From: Providencia zhijiangensis
Lineage (GTDB): Bacteria > Pseudomonadota > Gammaproteobacteria > Enterobacterales > Enterobacteriaceae
DNA length: 64,000 nt
Direction of reading: 5' to 3'
Assembly (NCBI RefSeq): GCF_030315915.2
Contig: NZ_CP135990.1
Location: 1,550,001-1,614,000 of the forward strand
In this document: piece after piece, positions 19,483 through 29,726 of the stretch
Position numbering within the stretch: position 1 is the first letter of the stretch
Layout of the letters: every line of letters starts with the position of its first letter
The notes under the pieces: model-generated
The model's database searches: none
Seen by the model: the letters and a program-made list of their open reading frames with translations, nothing else
Told to the model about the DNA's origin: nothing
Translations under genes and position numbers: made by a program

Positions 19483-20081
19483 TGCGTACTCCTTGATTGC
19501 TTTTATTCAGTGTTTAGGGTGTTTGCTCGTAAAATGAGCGAAATTAAATGTACTGCTATTAATTAATCTACTTCTAGTATAGTGACGTCGAGCTGTAGTT
19601 AGCTATTGCGAGCATCGTAAGTTATGTATTTATCATAACAGAATACAGGTTACAGTAAGAAAAAACCTGTTCCATGATGCTATTTATGCCTTAATTGTTA
19701 GTAAGTTGCATAATTATTATTCCACTGCATGTCATTATTTTCATTGAAGAGCAGGGAAATACATCAAGTGTTATTAATTTGCTAATATATTAACAAATAA
19801 CTCCCATGATTACACGGCAAAAACGCCCATCGTGAATTTTTTATAGTAAAAAGAAAACGTTGCTATTTGCTTTTCACCTTTTGAGTACAGCAAATAGGAG
19901 TGCTATAGTATTCACCTTATAAAACTGGCATATTGTATGAAACAATCACGGAACAATTTGCGATGTTTTGACTATGCCGGCGATTACACCGGTCAATGTG
20001 TTCTGTCTAATGAGTTGCCTTGCAAATGATTCAAAGTGGCTCAGTGACTGCAAAATCAGCACCCACGTTTTAGGATATAAA
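19483..20081. other. sodB-grxD divergent intergenic region
   Basis: 599 bases, presumably both promoters. It has an inverted repeat CTATTTGCT-N17-AGCAAATAG at 19863-19897 of unknown function. The open frame that extends grxD 38 codons upstream lacks similarity to glutaredoxins. E. coli has mepH (ydhO) in this interval; it is absent here. Confidence 0.5.
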
Positions 20082-20429
20082 ATGACAACTATCGAAAAAA
20101 TTGAGCGCCAAGTTAAAGAAAATCCAATTTTATTATACATGAAAGGCTCTCCAAAACTGCCTAGCTGCGGTTTTTCTGCTCAAGCTGTTCAAGCTCTGTC
20201 TTCTTGCGGTGAGCGTTTTGCTTACGTTGATATTTTACAAAACCCAGACATTCGTGCAGAGCTGCCAAAATATGCTAATTGGCCAACCTTCCCACAGTTA
20301 TGGGTTGATGGCGAGTTAGTCGGCGGTTGTGACATTATCGTTGAGATGTTCCAACGCGGCGAATTACAAGCTCTGATCAAAGAAACTGCGGACAAATACC
20401 GTCCAGCAGATGAAACCATCACTGAGTAA
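20082..20429 (+). CDS. grxD: Monothiol glutaredoxin GrxD (Grx4)
   Basis: 115 residues from the ATG at 20082, exactly the E. coli length, with AGGATA upstream. Single glutaredoxin domain with the monothiol CGFS motif at residues 29-32 (PSCGFSAQAV), WPTFPQLWVDGELVGGCDI forming the glutathione site. It binds a 2Fe-2S cluster as a dimer or with BolA and acts in Fe-S trafficking and iron sensing. Cytosolic. A strong terminator follows. Confidence 0.95.
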   Translation: MTTIEKIERQVKENPILLYMKGSPKLPSCGFSAQAVQALSSCGERFAYVDILQNPDIRAELPKYANWPTFPQLWVDGELVGGCDIIVEMFQRGELQALIKETADKYRPADETITE

Positions 20430-20466
20430 TCAAATGGTTGAATAAGCTTTCCTGCTTATATTGATG

Positions 20467-20502
20467 AAAACCGTATTAGCGTAAAACTAATACGGTTTTT
20501 TT
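20467..20502 (+). terminator. grxD terminator
   Basis: Stem AAACCGTATTAG / CTAATACGGTTT with a 7-base loop, then a run of T. It sits between the convergent grxD and rnt, and the A-rich left side may let it serve both. Confidence 0.9.
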
Positions 20503-20519
20503 GTATTTAGGGGGCGAGA

Positions 20520-21164
20520 TTATTGAGGCTCGCTAGGCAGTGGCCATCCGCCTAATTTTTTCCATTTATTGACTAATTCGCAAAATAATAGTGCGGTACG
20601 GTTAGTATCGTATAGGGCACCGTGGGCTTGCTTGCCATCAAATGGAATACCTGCGGTGACACACGCTTTCGCAAGAATGGTTTGTCCAAAGACTAATCCG
20701 CTCAGTGCTGCAGTATCAAAGGTTGCGAATGGATGGAAAGGGTTGCGTTTTAACCCTGAACGCTCTGCCGCATTCATAACAAAGCTGTGATCAAAATTTG
20801 CGTTATGAGCTACCATGATCGCGCGATTGCAATCGGTATTTTTCATGCCTTTTCGAATTGTTTTAAAAATGGCATGAAGTGCTTCATATTCGCTCACTGC
20901 ACCACGTAGAGGGTTAGTGGGGTCAATACCTGTGAATTCCAGTGCGGAGGGCTCCAAATTCGCTCCCTCAAAAGGTTCTACATGAAAATGTAACGTTTCA
21001 TCAATGGCCAGCCAGCCATCTTTGTCCATTTTGAGTGTAATGGCAGCTATCTCTAATAGACCATCAGTTTTGGGGTTGAACCCACCAGTTTCGACATCAA
21101 TAACGACAGGGTAGTAACCCCGGAAGCGGTTAACCAGTGAGTTAGGGTTATTTTTTTCAGACAT
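20520..21164 (-). CDS. rnt: Ribonuclease T
   Basis: 214 residues (E. coli 215). 3'-5' exoribonuclease of the DEDDh family that matures tRNA and other stable RNA ends. ExoI motif VIDVETGGF, ExoII region with [10 protein letters not shown], Exo[17 protein letters not shown]. Dimeric, cytosolic. Neighbours grxD and gloA repeat the E. coli order. Confidence 0.95.
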   Translation of the reverse strand: MSEKNNPNSLVNRFRGYYPVVIDVETGGFNPKTDGLLEIAAITLKMDKDGWLAIDETLHFHVEPFEGANLEPSALEFTGIDPTNPLRGAVSEYEALHAIFKTIRKGMKNTDCNRAIMVAHNANFDHSFVMNAAERSGLKRNPFHPFATFDTAALSGLVFGQTILAKACVTAGIPFDGKQAHGALYDTNRTALLFCELVNKWKKLGGWPLPSEPQ

Positions 21165-21242
21165 TAGGCTTTCAATTTACAGTTTCTGGTTGGCTTTCAT
21201 TATGCCAAAGGGAATATATTTTTGCAGGTAGATACTGAAGAA

Positions 21243-21273
21243 ATTTTAGGTGATGGTTATCATCACCTAAAAT
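21243..21273 (-). terminator. gloA terminator
   Basis: Perfect 13-bp stem ATTTTAGGTGATG / CATCACCTAAAAT with a 5-base loop, 20 bases after the gloA stop; T-rich exit on the minus strand. Confidence 0.8.
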
Positions 21274-21292
21274 ATAAAATGTATGCGAGGGA

Positions 21293-21700
21293 TTAATTGC
21301 CTAATCCTTTGCTTGCACTTTTGTTTTCGATAAGCTCAATTTTATAGCCATCAGGATCTTCAACAAATGCGATAACGGTTGTGCCGCCTTTGACTGGGCC
21401 TGCTTCACGAGTGACATTTCCACCTACTTGACGAATGTCCTCACAGGTTTTAGCGACATCATCAACACCTAATGCAATATGACCATAAGCATTGCCTAAA
21501 TCATATTCTGTTACGCCCCAGTTATAAGTTAACTCGATAACAGCACCTTCACTTTCATCACTGTAACCGACGAACGCTAAAGAATATTTGTATTCTGTAT
21601 TTTCGCTCGTGCGCAGTAAGCGCATACCTAATACTTTGGTATAAAAATCAATGGAGCGTTGCATGTCAGTAACACGGAGCATGGTATGTAGTAAGCGCAT
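21293..21700 (-). CDS. gloA: Glyoxalase I (lactoylglutathione lyase)
   Basis: 135 residues, the E. coli length. Isomerises the methylglyoxal-glutathione hemithioacetal to S-lactoylglutathione. All four metal ligands are at the E. coli positions: His5, Glu56, His74 and Glu122, the pattern of the nickel-dependent class. Single VOC fold, cytosolic homodimer. Confidence 0.96.
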   Translation of the reverse strand: MRLLHTMLRVTDMQRSIDFYTKVLGMRLLRTSENTEYKYSLAFVGYSDESEGAVIELTYNWGVTEYDLGNAYGHIALGVDDVAKTCEDIRQVGGNVTREAGPVKGGTTVIAFVEDPDGYKIELIENKSASKGLGN

Positions 21701-21884
21701 AATAGTAGTTTCCCTATAAATTCTTCAGGCAATAATGCTTAAAGTCGAATCGATTTATCTATCAATATAACGTGGCAATATGACTAAATACAGCGATTGA
21801 GGTTTATTTTTTAGTCATATCATGGTTATACTCAATTTGAGGGAGTATATCATAATTTTATGTTTATATTACGGGTGGTTAACG

Positions 21885-22124
21885 ATGGCAGAACAACTTG
21901 AGTTTTTTGACATACCAAGCCCTTGCCGTGGAATATGTCAAACCAACGAGCAGGGATATTGCCGAGGTTGCTATCGAACCCGTGATGAACGTTTTGGTTG
22001 GTTACAGTTAACTAACTCTGAAAAACGTCATGTCATCCGTTTATGTCGCCAGCGATTTTTAAGAGCAAATAATAAGAAAGTGGTTCAAGAAGACATGAAT
22101 GACCCTCAACAGTCTCTGTTTTGA
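21885..22124 (+). CDS. ydhL: DUF1289 small Cys-rich protein YdhL
   Basis: 79 residues from ATG 21885, same as E. coli YdhL; the 21-codon upstream extension is unlikely. The DUF1289 core SPCRGICQTNEQGYCRGCYRT has four cysteines in a CxxxC-N8-CxxC pattern suggesting a metal-binding knuckle; the Trp/Leu-rich FGWLQLTNSEKRHVIRLCRQR follows. Function unknown. Confidence 0.88.
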   Translation: MAEQLEFFDIPSPCRGICQTNEQGYCRGCYRTRDERFGWLQLTNSEKRHVIRLCRQRFLRANNKKVVQEDMNDPQQSLF

Positions 22125-22631
22125 TTGATAATAAAACAATTCCATGCAAAATGATTCAATAACAAATCAATTCACTTTAATTAATTTCAATGGTTACATT
22201 TCAATAAAATTTTATTTATTCAAAATGATGATGAAATTCATATAAATCAACTGTAAATAACATAATTTTAAGAATAACTATATTGCTTTGTTTTTAAAGA
22301 GTTTATTTGCTGTTGCATTTTTTATTGTTAGTTGTAATTACTATAAGGGTTAAAATAGATAGATTCGAAAGAAGAGTAAGGCTATTCTTATTAATAAGAT
22401 AATTGATAGGTTGTCTTATTAAGTGATTATATTATTTTTATATGAAAAAGCATGGAGGAAAACAAGATATATATCACTCAATAATTTATTGATGCTCACT
22501 ATATATAGGTATTTATTAGGTGTTGGCTCAATAAAAGGTTGTAAAGATAAAAGGGAATTAATATATAATTTAAAAAATAATATGTATTCGGTATATTTTT
22601 TAGACATTATAATTATATAAAGGAGGGTAAA
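22125..22631. other. ydhL-slyA intergenic region
   Basis: 507 very AT-rich bases. Opposing open frames around 22420-22640 have low-complexity translations and are not credible genes. Probably holds the slyA promoter and autoregulatory sites; I see no clear hairpin. Confidence 0.45.
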
Positions 22632-23066
22632 TTGGAATCTCAAATTGGAACTGAATTATCTCGTGTAGTCCGTATGTGGCGAGCATTGATTGACTATCGC
22701 CTCAAGCCACTTAAACTCACACAAACACACTGGGTAACACTGCATAATATTAGCCAGTTACCGCCCGAGCAATCACAGATTCAATTGGCAAAAGCAATCG
22801 GCATTGAACAACCTTCTCTGGTCAGAACATTAGATCAATTAGAAGAAAAAAGACTCATTTCACGTCATACATGTGCAAATGACCGACGCGCTAAGAGAAT
22901 CAAACTCACAGAGGAGTCAGAGCCTTTTATCAAAACGGTTGATCAAGTGATTAATAATACTCGGACAGAGATTTTAAGTAATATTAGTCATGACGAGCTA
23001 AGCCAGTTATCTTTATTGCTATTAAAACTGGAGAAAAACATTCTACGTTTACAGAACGATTCATAG
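22632..23066 (+). CDS. slyA: MarR-family transcriptional regulator SlyA
   Basis: 144 residues. The start is TTG at 22632 right after a strong AGGAGGG; E. coli slyA also uses TTG. Winged-helix dimer: [50 protein letters not shown] covers the DNA-binding helices and is nearly identical to the E. coli protein, with RRAKRIKLT as the wing. Known role: anti-silencer that competes with H-NS at AT-rich genes. Confidence 0.95.
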   Translation: MESQIGTELSRVVRMWRALIDYRLKPLKLTQTHWVTLHNISQLPPEQSQIQLAKAIGIEQPSLVRTLDQLEEKRLISRHTCANDRRAKRIKLTEESEPFIKTVDQVINNTRTEILSNISHDELSQLSLLLLKLEKNILRLQNDS

Positions 23067-23145
23067 ACTACTAATTATTTTTTCTCATTTAATTTTATTA
23101 CTATGAATATAATTAACCTAAATATATATTAAACTAATAACTATA

Positions 23146-23204
23146 GCCACCATGCACGTAATATGTATTTCTATATAGATGCATGATTTTTTACGTGAGG
23201 CGGC
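23146..23204 (+). terminator. Long imperfect hairpin after slyA
   Basis: GCCACC-ATG-CACGTAA pairs with TTACGTG-A-GGCGGC across a 29-base AT-rich interior, followed by TTTGTGTT. Possibly the slyA terminator. Confidence 0.35.
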
Positions 23205-23474
23205 TTTGTGTTCTATCACTATGGATTAATTATTAAAAACATACGGTATTAAGAAGGATTAGAGAGTGAAAATATGAATAAAAAATTTGGGTCAAGAAAA
23301 ATAGAGAATACATACGGTGTAAATTACATTTTACTTGAATAGATATCAATCACAATTATTCAATAAAGTTCTGCTATGGAACCCATAAACGAAAAGATAG
23401 CGAAGTGCTCAGGGCGATAAAAATATTATTACTAATAAGCTAAAAAAATAAAACACTAATCATGATTTAAATAA

Positions 23475-23514
23475 AAAATGCGTTCATCGATTAATTAGTC
23501 GGTGAACGCATTTT
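23475..23514 (-). terminator. slyB terminator
   Basis: Perfect 12-bp stem AAAATGCGTTCA / TGAACGCATTTT, with a further T-rich tract on the minus-strand exit, 20 bases beyond slyB. Confidence 0.88.
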
Positions 23515-23533
23515 ATTTTGAATTTATGTCAAA

Positions 23534-24001
23534 TTAGCGAGGTGATACAGTAACTGTATTTCCGCTGTTTGCGATCATAACACGCTGACCTACACGGAAA
23601 GCGGCAGGATCTTGTTTCTGAACAACAACAATGTTTTTACCACTGTCTAAACGGATTTCAAGCTGCACACCTTGGCTTTTGTTTAGAGCCCCTTGTGCTT
23701 GTTGACCAGCTAAACCACCTGCGATTGCCCCAGCCGCTGTTGCTAGCGTTTTACCAGTACCACCACCGACGGTATTACCTAACAGGCCACCGATAACTGC
23801 ACCGCCAATTGCACCAATCACGTTACCATCTTCACCCGCTTGAATGGTCACTGGGCGTGCGTTGAGTACCGTACCATAAGTCACAGTTTGGACTTGTTTA
23901 GCATCTTGAGCTGAAATAGTATCACCAGAAAGCGTACTTGTATTGACACAGCCAGATAACGCAACAACAGCAGCAACACCTACAAAAACTTTCTTAAGCA
24001 T
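23534..24001 (-). CDS. slyB: Outer membrane lipoprotein SlyB
   Basis: 155 residues, the E. coli length. Lipobox LSGC with lipidated Cys18. A glycine-zipper stretch (GAIGGAVIGGLLGNTVGGGTGKTLATAAGAIAGGLAGQQ, here broken by family convention into repeated GxxxG) occupies about residues 62-103, followed by a beta-rich domain. SlyB forms stress-induced outer-membrane nanodomains; it belongs to the PhoP regulon in E. coli. No convincing PhoP box was seen. Confidence 0.93.
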   Translation of the reverse strand: MLKKVFVGVAAVVALSGCVNTSTLSGDTISAQDAKQVQTVTYGTVLNARPVTIQAGEDGNVIGAIGGAVIGGLLGNTVGGGTGKTLATAAGAIAGGLAGQQAQGALNKSQGVQLEIRLDSGKNIVVVQKQDPAAFRVGQRVMIANSGNTVTVSPR

Positions 24002-24526
24002 AATAACTCCTATGAGACTTGCTGTTCGTGGCAGTAACGTAGCATCGAAGATTTGTTCTTACCATAAGCACAACAACATCAAAAATTTATTTTTAGATAA
24101 CAGAGCCTAGACTACTAATTTTGAATTAAATAATGCATCAACACTAGGTAAAATATCTCAAATTCCACCCAAAATCCCAATTCAAAGCACCCTTTGCTAA
24201 AGAATTATCTATTTTTTGACTATTTTAGAACATCAATTTATAGCAAAGGCTAAATAGGGGATTTTTACCTGTAATAAGAACTACTCACCTTAAGGTGTAG
24301 CAGATAATTACAGAATAAACCATTATAAATCAAATAAAATAATCAAGAGATAAAAAAACGATTTATTGCTGCTATTTTGCTCACTATTTTCATCTCTTCT
24401 ATCAATTATTTATTATTCCTGCGAAGCGCTACGAGAAATTGAATCGATCAGTTGACAAATTTTTCTCTAAAAGCACAATCTTTCCTAGTTTATCTCATTG
24501 AGTGAATAGACACGTTAAAGGGAATA
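24002..24526. other. slyB-anmK divergent intergenic region
   Basis: 525 bases containing the two divergent promoters. No ORF or strong hairpin. The E. coli neighbour mliC is not present. Confidence 0.45.
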
Positions 24527-25651
24527 ATGATGATTAAATCGGGTCGCTATATTGGTGTTATGTCAGGAACCAGCCTAGATGGTGTTGATGTCGTATTAGC
24601 TGCAATTAATGATAAGTTTGTTGCAGAACAAGCTAGCTTGAGCGCCTCATTTCCGATTGAACTAAAAAAGCGCATTCTCAATATTTGCCAAGGGCAAGAA
24701 ACAACACTTTCTGAATTGGGAAAAATAGACAGAGAACTTGGCACAATATATGCCGATGCCATTAATCAGCTTCTTCATCAAACGGGTCTATCTCCTGAAG
24801 ATATTATTGCGATTGGTTGTCACGGGCAAACGGTTTGGCATGAACCTGATAGTGAAACACCGTTTACTATGCAGATTGGTGATAACAACCGCATAGCGGC
24901 GTTAACGGGAATAACGACTGTGGGGGATTTTCGCCGCAGAGACATGGCTTATGGTGGACAAGGTGCTCCGTTAGTTCCTGCATTTCATTTAGCCGTATTA
25001 GGGCATCCGATTGAAAAACGTATTGTGCTAAACATTGGCGGGATTGCTAATGTTACCGCATTGCTACCAAATGCATATGTAAAAGGCTATGACACAGGAC
25101 CAGGCAACATGTTAATGGACACTTGGGTCTGGCGTAATAAGCAACAAGCGTATGATAAAGATGGTGAATGGGCAAAAACAGGAACGGTGAATCAGGCATT
25201 ATTAAATGCGATGCTTAATGATAGCTATTTTAAACGTTCAGCTCCTAAAAGTACTGGGCGTGAATATTTTAATATGCAATGGCTAGAACAGCATTTGGCG
25301 AATTTTCAATTGCTATCTCCTGAAGATGTGCAAGCAACATTGTGTGAATTGACCGCCGTATCTATCATAGATCAAGTTAAGTTATGTGGTGGCTGCGAGC
25401 GTTTAATTGTTTGTGGCGGCGGCGCTCAAAATAAATTCTTAATGTTGCGATTAGCGACATTACTGCCGGGGATTGAAGTCGCGCCAAGTGATAAATATGG
25501 GCTGAGTGGTGATGATATGGAAGCACTGGCATTTGCTTGGCTTGCCGCTCGTACAGTTTCAGGCTTATCAGGTAGCCTTGCATCAGTAACGGGCGCAAGC
25601 AGAGATAGTGTATTAGGTGCGATATACCCCGCAAATATTGATATAAAATAA
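24527..25651 (+). CDS. anmK: Anhydro-N-acetylmuramic acid kinase
   Basis: 374 residues (E. coli 369). Phosphorylates and hydrolyses 1,6-anhydroMurNAc to MurNAc-6-P in cell-wall recycling. Sugar kinase/actin fold: phosphate-binding [14 protein letters not shown] at the start, [30 protein letters not shown] and [11 protein letters not shown] motifs. Two adjacent ATG codons (24527, 24530) follow AAAGGGA; either may start. Runs into pdxH 20 bases later. Confidence 0.95.
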   Translation: MMIKSGRYIGVMSGTSLDGVDVVLAAINDKFVAEQASLSASFPIELKKRILNICQGQETTLSELGKIDRELGTIYADAINQLLHQTGLSPEDIIAIGCHGQTVWHEPDSETPFTMQIGDNNRIAALTGITTVGDFRRRDMAYGGQGAPLVPAFHLAVLGHPIEKRIVLNIGGIANVTALLPNAYVKGYDTGPGNMLMDTWVWRNKQQAYDKDGEWAKTGTVNQALLNAMLNDSYFKRSAPKSTGREYFNMQWLEQHLANFQLLSPEDVQATLCELTAVSIIDQVKLCGGCERLIVCGGGAQNKFLMLRLATLLPGIEVAPSDKYGLSGDDMEALAFAWLAARTVSGLSGSLASVTGASRDSVLGAIYPANIDIK

Positions 25652-25671
25652 CCGCTTGAAAGGACAGTAAA

Positions 25672-26325
25672 ATGAACGAACTTGAAGAGATCGATCTTGC
25701 TGCGGTACGACGTGAATATACAAAAGGTGGATTGAGACGCAAAGATTTAACGCCAGATCCTATTCCACTGTTTGAGCGCTGGTTAAAGCAAGCTTGTGAA
25801 GTTCGATTAACTGACCCAACAGCAATGTGTGTGGCAACAGTTGATGAAACAGGGCAGCCTTATCAACGGATCGTGTTATTAAAGCACTTCGATGAAAACG
25901 GATTAGTCTTTTATACCAATCTGGGAAGTCGTAAAGCGCAGCATTTAGAGCATAACAATAAAATCAGTTTGCATTTTCCATGGTATCAATTGGAGCGCCA
26001 AGTTCATTTTACGGGTGTTGCTGAGCGTTTAAGCCCGATTGAAGTACTGAAATATTTCCATAGTCGCCCAAAAGATAGCCAAATCGCGGCTTGGGCGTCC
26101 GCTCAATCTTCACGGATTTCGGCACGTGGAATCTTAGAAGGGAAATTTTTAGAACTTAAGCAGAAATTTCAAAATGGCGAGGTTCCATTACCGAGTTTTT
26201 GGGGGGGGTATCGCGTTGTTTTTAATAGTGTCGAATTTTGGCAAGGTGGCGCTCACCGCCTGCATGACCGCTTTCTATACCAAAGAGAAGGGGATGGCTG
26301 GGTAATTGACCGATTAGCCCCGTAA
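25672..26325 (+). CDS. pdxH: Pyridoxamine/pyridoxine 5'-phosphate oxidase
   Basis: 217 residues (E. coli 218). FMN enzyme that makes pyridoxal 5'-phosphate. FMN and substrate residues lie in [28 protein letters not shown] and the C-terminal [18 protein letters not shown]...WVIDRLAP signature. AAAGGA precedes the ATG. Together with pdxY and tyrS this repeats the E. coli anmK-pdxH-tyrS-pdxY order. Confidence 0.96.
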   Translation: MNELEEIDLAAVRREYTKGGLRRKDLTPDPIPLFERWLKQACEVRLTDPTAMCVATVDETGQPYQRIVLLKHFDENGLVFYTNLGSRKAQHLEHNNKISLHFPWYQLERQVHFTGVAERLSPIEVLKYFHSRPKDSQIAAWASAQSSRISARGILEGKFLELKQKFQNGEVPLPSFWGGYRVVFNSVEFWQGGAHRLHDRFLYQREGDGWVIDRLAP

Positions 26326-26485
26326 TAAATGGTTTTTTAGCTGGCACTTAATTGATATGCGCTTTATGCTATAGCCTCGTTTAAGAAAATTGACAAACCA
26401 TACTGGCGAGCCTTTGAGCGACGTCTCATTCTGCCAATTTTCTACATTAAAATAGATAGACAAAATTCAACTGATGGAGTCATTG

Positions 26486-27760
26486 ATGTCTAGCAATAAC
26501 CTGATTAAACAATTGCAAGAGCGGGGCCTCGTTGCCCAGGTAACGGATGAGGATGCGTTAGCAGAGAGACTGGCGCAGGGCCCTATCTCTCTCTATTGTG
26601 GCTTCGACCCTACCGCCGATAGCTTGCACTTGGGACATCTGGTTCCTTTGCTGTGTTTAAAACGATTCCAACTAGCCGGGCACAAGCCTGTGGCGTTGGT
26701 CGGTGGCGCAACGGGCCTTATTGGTGACCCGAGCTTCAAAGCTACTGAACGTAAATTAAACACCACAGAAACCGTTCAAGAGTGGGTAGAAAAAATCCGT
26801 AACCAAGTTTCACCATTCCTTAGTTTTGATTGTGGTGAAAACAGCGCACGCCTAGCTAACAACTATGATTGGTTTGGCAAAATGGATGTGCTGACATTCT
26901 TACGTGATATTGGTAAACACTTCTCTGTTAACCAAATGATCAACCGTGAGTCTGTTAAACAGCGTTTAAACCGTGATGATGTCGGGATCTCTTTCACTGA
27001 GTTCGCCTATAACCTATTACAAGGTTATGATTTTGCGAACATGAATAAAGAGATGGGGGTTGAGTTACAAATTGGTGGTTCAGACCAATGGGGTAACATC
27101 ACTTCAGGTATCGATTTAACTCGTCGTCTGCATCAAAACCAAGTGTTTGGTTTAACTGTTCCACTGATCACCAAAACAGACGGTACCAAGTTTGGTAAAA
27201 CTGAAGGTGGTGCGGTGTGGTTAGATCCGAAGAAAACTAGCCAATATAAATTCTATCAATTCTGGATTAACACCGCGGATGCTGATGTTTATCGCTTCCT
27301 GAAATTCTTTACTTTCATGGAATTAAGCGAAATTGATGCGTTAGAAGAAGAAGACAAAAACAGTGGCAAAGCTCCTCGTGCACAGTACGTATTAGCTGAA
27401 GAAGTGACTAAATTAGTTCACGGCGAAGCGGGTCTAGCGGCTGCAAAACGCATTACTGAAAGCTTATTCTCTGGCGCAGTATCTGATTTAACTGAAGCTG
27501 ACTTTGAACAGCTAGCTCAAGACGGTATGCCATGCATCACCCTAGAAGATGGTGCAGATCTCCAGCAAGCATTAGTTGATTCAGAGCTGGTACCTTCTCG
27601 TGGTCAAGCAAGAACGGCAATCAGCTCAAATGCAGTCTCTGTCAATGGTCAGAAACAAACTGAACCAATGTATGTATTCACTGATGCTGACCGTTTATTT
27701 GGTCGTTATACACTTATCCGCCGCGGTAAGAAAAATGACTGCTTAGTTAACTGGAAATAG
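26486..27760 (+). CDS. tyrS: Tyrosyl-tRNA synthetase
   Basis: 424 residues from ATG 26486, equal to E. coli; TGGAGT precedes it, and the in-frame ATG at 26474 would add four residues. Class I synthetase: HLGH (HIGH motif) near residue 45, KFGKT (KMSKS motif) near 235, tyrosine pocket [10 protein letters not shown] and GGSDQWGN, C-terminal S4 RNA-binding domain ([20 protein letters not shown]). Charges tRNA-Tyr in the cytosol. Confidence 0.97.
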   Translation: MSSNNLIKQLQERGLVAQVTDEDALAERLAQGPISLYCGFDPTADSLHLGHLVPLLCLKRFQLAGHKPVALVGGATGLIGDPSFKATERKLNTTETVQEWVEKIRNQVSPFLSFDCGENSARLANNYDWFGKMDVLTFLRDIGKHFSVNQMINRESVKQRLNRDDVGISFTEFAYNLLQGYDFANMNKEMGVELQIGGSDQWGNITSGIDLTRRLHQNQVFGLTVPLITKTDGTKFGKTEGGAVWLDPKKTSQYKFYQFWINTADADVYRFLKFFTFMELSEIDALEEEDKNSGKAPRAQYVLAEEVTKLVHGEAGLAAAKRITESLFSGAVSDLTEADFEQLAQDGMPCITLEDGADLQQALVDSELVPSRGQARTAISSNAVSVNGQKQTEPMYVFTDADRLFGRYTLIRRGKKNDCLVNWK

Positions 27761-27784
27761 CTCTGACGAACCTTTGTAATATAT

Positions 27785-27804
27785 AGCCCGGAAATTTCCG
27801 GGCT
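27785..27804 (+). terminator. tyrS terminator-like palindrome
   Basis: AGCCCGGAAATTTCCGGGCT, perfect 20-base palindrome 24 bases after tyrS; the following tract is only moderately T-rich. Confidence 0.6.
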
Positions 27805-27871
27805 ATTCATATTGGCAAATGGCTACTCACTGATTTCTCTTCATTCGACATAACAATTCTCTGGGTTTCCA

Positions 27872-28735
27872 ATGAAAAGCGTATTATCAATTCAATCCCA
27901 TGTTGTTTTCGGCCATGCAGGAAACAGTGCTGCTGCATTCCCTATGTGCCGTATGGGCGTAGATGTGTGGCCACTTAATACAGTGCAATTCTCCAACCAC
28001 ACTCAGTATCCACAATGGACGGGCTCAGTATTTCCAGCTCAGCATTTGACAGATATTGTCGAAGGATTAGCAAAAATCCATAAACTGGCAATCTGTGATG
28101 CCGTGTTAAGTGGCTATATTGGTTCTGCTGAGCAAGGCAATGATATTCTAGCGATTGTTCAAAAGGTTAAAGCGGCGAATCCGCAGGCCATCTATTTTTG
28201 TGACCCAGTAATGGGACATCCAGAAAAGGGATGCATCGTTGCGCCAGGAGTCGCAGAGTTTCTTTGTCAACAAGCGTTAGCGGCGAGTGATGTGATTGCG
28301 CCTAACTTGTTAGAGTTAGAAACGTTAGCGAATGAGAAAATAGCGACGGTAGAGCAAGCTGTCCAAGCTGCACGTCGATTATGTCAGCAAGGCCCTAAAA
28401 CTGTATTAGTTAAGCATTTAAGCCGTGCTGGCTATCGTGCAGACCGCTTTGAAATGATCTTAGTTACTGCGGAACATAGCTGGCATGTTAGCCGCCCATT
28501 AGTAGATTTCGGTGAAAAACAGCCTGTGGGAGTTGGTGACTTAACGAGTGGTTTAATGTTGGTCAATATCTTAAAAGGTGAGCCACTCGATAAAGGCTTA
28601 GAGCATGTTGCTGCGGCAGTCTATGAAGTCATGCTGAAAACCAAAGAAATGGGTGAGTACGAACTTCAGTTAGTTGCAGCTCAAGATTTGATGGTTAACC
28701 CTCAACATAAATTCTGCGCCACTCAGTTAGACTGA
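27872..28735 (+). CDS. pdxY: Pyridoxal kinase PdxY
   Basis: 287 residues, the E. coli length. Ribokinase-fold kinase that phosphorylates pyridoxal in the salvage route. [20 protein letters not shown] (substrate region), [14 protein letters not shown], and the anion-hole/catalytic segment [15 protein letters not shown] are visible. Cytosolic. Confidence 0.95.
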   Translation: MKSVLSIQSHVVFGHAGNSAAAFPMCRMGVDVWPLNTVQFSNHTQYPQWTGSVFPAQHLTDIVEGLAKIHKLAICDAVLSGYIGSAEQGNDILAIVQKVKAANPQAIYFCDPVMGHPEKGCIVAPGVAEFLCQQALAASDVIAPNLLELETLANEKIATVEQAVQAARRLCQQGPKTVLVKHLSRAGYRADRFEMILVTAEHSWHVSRPLVDFGEKQPVGVGDLTSGLMLVNILKGEPLDKGLEHVAAAVYEVMLKTKEMGEYELQLVAAQDLMVNPQHKFCATQLD

Positions 28736-28770
28736 TTGAGCATAGTAGTAACTTATTAAATATAGTAATA

Positions 28771-28798
28771 AAAAACAGCGCCGAATAGCGCTGTTTTT
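28771..28798. terminator. pdxY/gstA bidirectional terminator
   Basis: AAAAACAGCGC / GCGCTGTTTTT, 11-bp perfect stem with a 6-base loop and A/T runs at both ends, between convergent genes. Confidence 0.92.
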
Positions 28799-28821
28799 GT
28801 AAATATATTTCATACAATAGA

Positions 28822-29439
28822 TTACTTTTTCAGTAACCCTTCCGCTTCTAATGCCTCTTGTACTTTTGGGCGCTTCGCAATCTTCTCACAATATTCATTC
28901 AGATTGCTTAATGCGCTGATATCAACGCCAACTAAACGAGTCCAGTTGGTGACGGTAAACAGATACGCATCAGCAACACAGAAATCACTTTTAGCGACAA
29001 AGTAAGGCTGATTTTTCAGAATATCGTTCACGTACTGGAATTTTTTCAGTAAATTTGCGCGAACAACATCTTTATATTCTTCAGGGGTATTTGGCGCAAA
29101 TAATGGGCCAAAATTCTTATGCAGCTCAGTAGAAATGAAGTTTAGCGCTTCTAACTGATGGTAGCGCTTCATTGAGCCTGGCAGGGCAATTAAGTTTCTA
29201 TTTGGGTTTTGATCTGCAATATATTGGACAATCACAGCACCTTCAGTTAATTGCTCATCACCATCTAAAACGAGAGTAGGAACTTGACCTTTAGGGTTAA
29301 TTTCTAAGAAGTTTTCACCCGTTTCTGTGATTTTCTCTTTTAAGTTAACACGAACAATACTGAAATCTAATCCTGCTTCACGCAGAATAATATGAGGAGA
29401 AAGTGAGCAGGCACCGGGAGCGTAATACAATTTCATCAT
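28822..29439 (-). CDS. gstA: Glutathione S-transferase GstA (beta class)
   Basis: 205 residues (E. coli 201). Thioredoxin-like N-terminal domain MKLYYAPGACSLSPHIILREAG containing the beta-class Cys (residue 10 or 11 by start choice), VPTLVLDGDEQLTEGAVIVQYI as the cis-Pro and Glu/Ala/Ser glutathione site, then the helical C-domain (KSDFCVADAYLFTV). Two adjacent ATG codons are possible starts. Detoxification conjugation in the cytosol. Confidence 0.92.
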   Translation of the reverse strand: MMKLYYAPGACSLSPHIILREAGLDFSIVRVNLKEKITETGENFLEINPKGQVPTLVLDGDEQLTEGAVIVQYIADQNPNRNLIALPGSMKRYHQLEALNFISTELHKNFGPLFAPNTPEEYKDVVRANLLKKFQYVNDILKNQPYFVAKSDFCVADAYLFTVTNWTRLVGVDISALSNLNEYCEKIAKRPKVQEALEAEGLLKK

Positions 29440-29726
29440 AAAACTCCTAAGTCATAGAATGGTCATCATTATTGTTCTTTCAAGTATACACTAGATTTAA
29501 AAAGAGAATTGCCAAAGGATGCGGGGCGGCTCCCAATATCTAAAATCACTCTAATGTATGGCAAGATTACGGGAGACGAGTATTTCTCAGGGGAATTATC
29601 TATTTAATTGATATTCCATTAAAATTAAGAATGTTACGGGATAGGTATCTGAGTGGGTTTTGTTATAATTTTGCCTCACATTGAGCTATTCTCTCAATCC
29701 TTAGCCACATTTTATGAGCTGTCAAA

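Larger units (their letters stand above)
23067..23533. other. slyA-slyB convergent intergenic region
   Basis: 467 AT-rich bases. Contains a long imperfect hairpin at 23146-23204 and the slyB terminator at 23475-23514. A 22-codon ORF at 23275 (MNKKFGSRK...) has a weak ribosome site and cannot be supported. Confidence 0.45.

Noticed and set aside
19968..20081. 38-codon N-terminal extension of GrxD
   Set aside because: Glutaredoxin homology and family length begin at 20082; the extension has no similarity or ribosome site.
22419..22643. Opposing open frames in the ydhL-slyA gap
   Set aside because: AT-rich low-complexity translations on both strands with no domains; one overlaps the slyA ribosome site.
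23275..23343. 22-codon ORF between slyA and slyB
   Set aside because: Weak ribosome site, no similarity, and surrounded by AT-rich sequence where such ORFs arise by chance.
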